Assembly: GCA_003116875.1 (NCBI GenBank)
Contig: BCKT01000005.1
Span: 806,001 to 870,000 of the forward strand
Source of the DNA: Takashimella koratensis
Taxonomy: Eukaryota; Basidiomycota; Tremellomycetes; Trichosporonales; Tetragoniomycetaceae
Direction: 5' to 3'
Length of the DNA: 64,000 nucleotides
Positions 59,676 through 64,000 of this stretch are shown here, in pieces (the first letter of the stretch is position 1; the number at the start of each line of letters is the position of its first letter). A model generated the notes under the pieces. It worked only from the letters and a program-made list of their open reading frames with translations. It did not search any database and was not told the origin of the DNA. A program made the position numbers and the translations under genes.

Positions 59676-60755
59676 TCATGAATCCACTGGTCGAGCGTTG
59701 TTGTCCATCCACTTGAAATTTGGGTAGACCTGTGGTATCGACGAAGAGTTAAAGTGGGCGATTGACGAGCAAGTGAATGAGTGAGTGGTCAGCAAGGTTC
59801 TGCTCTAGCTCAGTCAGGTATATCTGCCCCGATCTCATATCGATGCCCCTCACGCCCCTCCCCCCAATCCGGCTAGGTGATCCATGCCCAAATCAAAGCT
59901 CCGGACGCCGACGCCGACGCCGACCCCGGCCCCGACCCCTACCACAACGAATAAATCTCATCCAGGACTCACCCTGGCGATAACTTTGCCCTTGATGACT
60001 GCCAGCGGGACGGGTCCGTACGTTCTTGAATCTGTCGAATTCGACAAGTTGTCACCAACGAGCCAAACGTGTCCTTTGGGTACACGAACAAACTTGTCTT
60101 CTCCTGGTCTTCGTTTACTTTGTCTCCTCCAATCCCATTCCACCGACCCTGATGCCTCTCCCTCGCCCTCGCTCTGGCCCTGGCCCTCTTTTACGCTGGA
60201 TCCGATACTGTTACTTGGTTTGGAACTAGCGAGGTTGGAGGTCCCGTCCCCTTCGTATTCCTCGATACTGCGTTTCTCGCTCAACCCGTCGGTTGGGATC
60301 GGATCGCTCCTCCTTGGTTCGACTTCAACTAAATCACCTTCAACAGCTACCACGCGTTTACACACGGTAGCACGCGGGTCCATTAGACTAGTAGCAACCA
60401 CCACGTCTCCTACTTTGGGCCTCCCGCGTAAATTTCCACTCAATTCTGGGTGATTCCAACGCCTCTCCCCTCGGGTTTCCTCCTCGTTTGCTTCCGACCC
60501 CTGTCTCTGTCCCGGGTTGACGCGGCGGACCCCGGTTTCTCGACCCCAAGAGAACAATCGCGGCCACGGGGCCCAGTAAGGAAGAGGCGAGACGAGGACG
60601 CGATCGCCTTGGTGAGAAAGGGTAGGGAGCATTGAGAATCCAGCGCAATCGCGTAACTCGAGAACGTCGGTGGTGAAGAGGTGGAGAAAGGCAAGAAGCT
60701 GGATCGTGCGGATGGCCGTGGGGCGGAGGTGTCCCAGACGCGCGCGGAGGGACAT
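59676..60755 (-). CDS. IMP1: mitochondrial inner-membrane protease subunit 1 (Imp1-like, peptidase family S26), 2 exons
   Basis: Exons 60755-59973 and 59729-59676 give 278 residues; reading through the donor would give a shorter end VSPG instead of [17 protein letters not shown]. Catalytic Ser41 lies in [10 protein letters not shown], Lys133 in [12 protein letters not shown], and the S26 box is [17 protein letters not shown] followed by [19 protein letters not shown] hydrophobic segment at about 15-30 would anchor it in the inner membrane facing the intermembrane space, where Imp1 matures proteins such as Cox2 and cytochrome b2 in yeast. Imp1 proteins are usually 160-190 residues. This one carries two hydrophilic insertions, about 68-112 and 147-217, the second rich in Ser, Glu and Gly. 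The second exon encodes only 17 residues, after a 243-nt intron. Confidence 0.9.
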
Positions 60756-61072
60756 GGTCGCTGAGTGTGTGGGGTGGGGTGAGGTGGGGTGGGGTACAGA
60801 GAGAGGTCGGGAGGTAAGGAGGTGGATGGGTGGAAAGAGAGGTTTGAGAAAGGCGTAGGAGGTTGGACGTAGGAGGTAGGACGGTCCCAGGATGTGGATG
60901 TGGATGGGACCAAAGGTTGGTCGAGTGACTTGGAATTGGAAATTTCGATGCCGAGTAGGCCCGATTCAACCTCCACCGCGGTGCTCCACTTTTGGTCGTC
61001 TGCACCAGGGACGGGGTCCGTGCACCAAGCCACGACTCGACACAACTCGTCACTCGTCACTCTTCATTCTTC
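60756..61072. promoter_or_regulatory. 317-bp bidirectional promoter (IMP1 / OGFr-domain gene)
   Basis: ATGs at 60755 (minus) and 61073 (plus) face apart. The IMP1 side has GGGGTGAGGTGGGGTGG-type repeats (C+T-rich in the gene's own direction). The plus side has CACTCGTCACTC repeats just before the ATG. No defined motif is recognised. Confidence 0.55.
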
Positions 61073-62695
61073 ATGATTCCAGCAAAACCACTCTTGGCCA
61101 TCACATCCACTCGCACGACCCTTGTACGCCTCCCTCCTCTCTCGTCTCTCCTCGGCTCGTCATCTCGACAAACCGCTTCGAGTTATCTCACTCTCCAATC
61201 TTCTGGATTTCCCGGTCCAGCTCGAACGCGCCGGATCACTCAACGTTCCACTAGCTCCTCAGTTCGACCAAGCCTTGACTACCCCTATCAAGATATAAGA
61301 GGGGACCAAGGTCGAGTACCGCGATCACTGGCAGGGTTACACACCATGTCGATCCCACACGGTGAGACCCAAGCTAAGCCTCTCGAGTCACCTCCTGCGT
61401 CATTCCTCATATTCACCATCCACTTCGATCCACTCGTCCTACGTCCAAACTGACACTCAAACCTCCCACACCACCCACCCACCCACTTATCCACCCACCC
61501 ACATAGACGTTCAGATTTTCCTCGCTGGGTACCCGGACCAGCCCGATCGACCGCACCTCAACGCGAATGTAGAGTTCTACTGCAACACGCGGACCTGTGA
61601 ACCTGATGGGATGAAGTACGAGACCTGGATGAGCAAGTATGAGAACGATGTGGTAGAGCTTGAGATGAACCAGTGAGTATGGCTTTCTCCTCATTTCGGC
61701 CGGCCCAACGGGTCAAATGCAGAGCTGGGCAACACGTAGAGGGGAAAAGGAAAACCGGAAGGAAGGAAGTCAGGAAGAGGCGAACCTTCCCTCGCCTCCT
61801 TGATACTAAACGTTTCTTATGTTATATCGTCACCTCGCGCTCGCTAACACTTTGAAGCGGCTACGTGCAGTGGCTCTTCCCGATCCGCGAACATGGCGTC
61901 AACCCGCGTGCTCAACCTCTCCAACTACACGAAATCACCTTCATGTCCAACGACTCCCAAATCATGGCTCGTCTCTTGCGTTCGTACCGTATGGTGAGTG
62001 ACTCCAGGTCCTGACCTCTCCTGTTCCCCCTCTTCTCTTGGTCGTTGTCGATCATGTGGGACTGGAGACTGGGAATTGGACTGGACGCTGATTGAGAATT
62101 TGTTGGTGATAGATGTGCGCGTTCTATGGGATCGAGTTTAATGGTGGTCGATTGCGCCGAACAGCTGATTACAAGGCTCGATGTGAGCATCACTTTCCCC
62201 TCTTTTTCCTCACTTCCCCTTTGCTTTCTCCCCACCGTGTCCGACACCAACTGAAACCTTCTTCACTTTCCCCTCACTCCTCTTCATACACTTTTTCCAG
62301 TCTCCAACCTCCAATCGCGTGGCCACAACCTCCTCCGTCTGACCCGTATCCTCAAACACCTCTCCGAATTCCCTTTCCTCCAACCCCACGCCGCAGCCCT
62401 GGTCCTCTTCCTCGCCGCACAGCACAGCGACGGTCGACTCAACTTGACTCCTCGCGGTGATGGAGCGCGCGGGAACGGCACGATGCATGGGGACAGTATG
62501 GATAAGTGGTGGGTGAATTGCTTTCGAGATGAGGAAGAGAGAAAACAAGTGAAGAGTTTGGTACTTGGAAGAGGAAGGTTGGGGGAAGGGAAATGGGGTG
62601 AGGAAGAGTGGGGGAAATGGTATGATGCTCGAACTCAGGGAGGGAAAGTAGGTTGGGCGGGTGAACAAGAAGACTCGAGTGAGGTAGACAATTAA
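61073..62695 (+). CDS. OGFr-domain (opioid growth factor receptor conserved region) protein, 5 exons
   Basis: Exons 61073-61361, 61507-61672, 61858-61993, 62113-62182 and 62301-62695 give 351 residues. The first about 95 residues are Ser/Arg/Thr-rich and could be a mitochondrial presequence (MIPAKPLLAITSTRTTLVRL). The conserved domain follows: NANVEFYCNTRTCEPDG, ENDVVELEMNHGYVQWLFPI, REHGVNPRAQPLQLHEITF, MARLLRSYRMMCAFYGIEF and LLRLTRILKHLSEFPFLQPH. The LE(L/M)xHxYIQWLFP pattern is the hallmark of the OGFr_N family. The fungal role is not established; the vertebrate receptor name is historical. The C-terminus is charged with GEQEDSSEVDN. The start ATG is the first in frame after the short shared promoter. 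Confidence 0.87.
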
Positions 62696-62958
62696 GGATT
62701 TGGACAGACGCGAGCATTAACATTGACCCATTGTAAGTTTAAACAATGTACATACATCTTTCTCTCTCAGCCGCAAGTCAAGAGCAATGACGGCTTTGTA
62801 TGTATTCTGTGCGCTTTACCATGGACTGTGGACTATGGACCAAAGACCATGAGCCTGAATCACGCAACATGGTTAATGACATATACATGCACCAGCCGTA
62901 CTAAACGCTCATACACACACTCTCTCCCATCTCCCAACCTCCTCCTTCCCTAACACCC

Positions 62959-64000
62959 TCACTCCACTTCCTCGGCAGCATCATCCCCTACGTCCATCTC
63001 CTCAAAGTGCTCCAAGAGCTCATCCATATCAATCTCTGGGAAATCCTCTTCATCCTCATCATCGCTGGCATCTGCATCCGCTCCCTCATCCACCTCTTCA
63101 TGAGCTGGCAGACCTCCATCGATCTCCATCCTTGCAGCAGCGGCGTTGACTGCACCTGTTCTCCGTTTCCCGCCTCGCATTCCGGACCCCTTTGACCCGC
63201 CCATCGCGACATCGCCTTCGTCGTCGCCCTCGTCCTGTCCAGCCGGGGCGCGGTACAGGTTGATTGCTGAGCGCATCTCCTTGTCTTCCTCAAGATCACG
63301 AAGGAACAACTCGTAATCCCTCTCGACATTCTTCGCGTCCACACCACCGCGTCTCCCGAGCGCACCACGACCAACAGCTGTCGATCCCTCCGCCATACCT
63401 TCCTCGGCCTCTTTCGCGATCGACTTGAGCTTCCAGTTACGTGGACGAGCCTTCTTCCTGCGGTTCGGGTACGTCTTCTTGACCAAGATCACATTCGGTA
63501 TCCGATCTTGATCGAGAGACTCGTAGACCGGGTTGTTGAAATTAGCGTTGGTCAGGTCGTAACCGAGGACAGTGTCACCAGGCTGGAGAATGGAACCGAG
63601 GTGGGTACGAGTGTGGTAGATCCCGTCGTCACCCATCCCGTCGTCGTCAGTTCGCCCGCCAGAGCCAGATGCGCGCGTCACTTGACAGTCGGCAAGGACG
63701 TAACGCCCACGAACGGGGCCGACGGGCTCCACGTCGAGGACAACGTATTCGACCAGGTCAGAGACAGTCGCCAGGGACTCGAAGGGCTGGCGCCAGTAGA
63801 CGCCCGAGGTGACGTCGGTTTGCTGCAGTGTGATCGGGTCGAGCAAGTGCATCGAGTTGCCAACACGAGAGCAGATCGTCAATGGCCTGGGAAGTGTAAG
63901 TAAAACTAGACCTGAGCAGGGATATGGTCAGGGTGACCACGGCATGACTCACGAGATATTACCCCATGACTTGGCAAGAGGCTTGGGGATACAGACGAGG
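62959..64000 (-). CDS. NMD3: 60S ribosomal export adaptor NMD3, C-terminal part (runs off the window)
   Basis: Two exons are visible: 64000-63953 (continuing beyond the window) and 63886-62959, joined in frame across a 66-nt intron. The first reads LVCIPKPLAKSWGNIS, continuing PLTICSRVGNSMHLLDPITL. The second continues with SLATVSDLVEYVVLDVEPVG, a VRGRYVLADCQVTR segment, DTVLGYDLTNANFNNPVYES, PNVILVKKTYPNRRKK and a long acidic tail (SDDEDEEDFPEIDMDELLEH). NMD3 binds nascent 60S subunits and carries a leucine-rich export signal near its acidic C-terminus, recognised by Crm1; the final IDMDELLEHFEEMDV region fits that. The N-terminal zinc-binding half is outside the window. It is convergent with the OGFr gene, 263 bp apart. 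Confidence 0.93.

Overview
The window is nuclear DNA from a fungus. Most genes carry many short spliceosomal introns (about 45-130 nt) with GTGAGT/GTAAGT-type donors, a CTGAC/CTAAC-like branch site and a CAG/TAG acceptor. Coding sequence favours C or G at third positions, and genes are preceded by long C+T-rich leaders. The gene set (Bem1-type scaffold, Nim1/Gin4-type kinase, Sec3, velvet protein, Ecd/SGT1, serine carboxypeptidase, Naa38 and HYPK-like proteins) fits a basidiomycete. A Pucciniomycotina yeast is my best guess from intron style and composition, but that rank is inference. I saw no bacterial operons, CRISPR arrays, rRNA, tRNA or recognisable transposon.

Layout. 1-9.5 kb: a multi-pass membrane protein, a small unknown protein, a nonsense-interrupted reading frame, a pirin, and two divergently transcribed small Myb/SANT-like paralogues. 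9.5-14.3 kb: gene-free, rich in simple repeats, ending in the pyrimidine leader of a Ser/Ala-rich single-pass membrane protein (14.3-16.4 kb). 17.7-21.9 kb: a Naa38-like LSM protein and a 15-exon carboxypeptidase Y-like protease, divergent from a 298-bp promoter. 22.1-23.0 kb: an A/T-richer locus whose reading frame is broken over three frames. 24.3-27.0 kb: a Bem1/Scd2 scaffold. 30.2-39.9 kb: a Nif1/Dsf2-like Sel1 protein followed in the same direction by a Nim1/Cdr2/Gin4-type kinase. 40.5-44.7 kb: Ecd/SGT1 family protein with a 100-nt poly-G tract in its last intron. 44.9-51.1 kb: an HYPK-like protein divergent from exocyst Sec3. 54.9-58.3 kb: a velvet-domain regulator. 59.7-62.7 kb: mitochondrial inner-membrane protease subunit 1 divergent from an OGFr-domain protein. 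63.0-64.0 kb: the 3' part of NMD3, running off the window.

How the genes relate. Four loci between 24 and 51 kb (Bem1, Nif1/Dsf2-like, Nim1-type kinase, Sec3) belong to one cell-biological theme: polarised growth, size-dependent mitotic entry and vesicle tethering. The adjacency of a Nif1-like gene and a Nim1-type kinase gene is the most suggestive functional linkage here, since Nif1 was defined in fission yeast as a Nim1-interacting mitotic inhibitor. Two N-terminal-acetylation accessory proteins (Naa38-like for NatC, HYPK-like for NatA) also occur but are far apart.

Exon coordinates were derived by hand from splice consensus, reading-frame continuity and family similarity recalled from general knowledge. 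No alignment or gene predictor was run. The middle of the velvet gene and the 22-23 kb locus remain unresolved.
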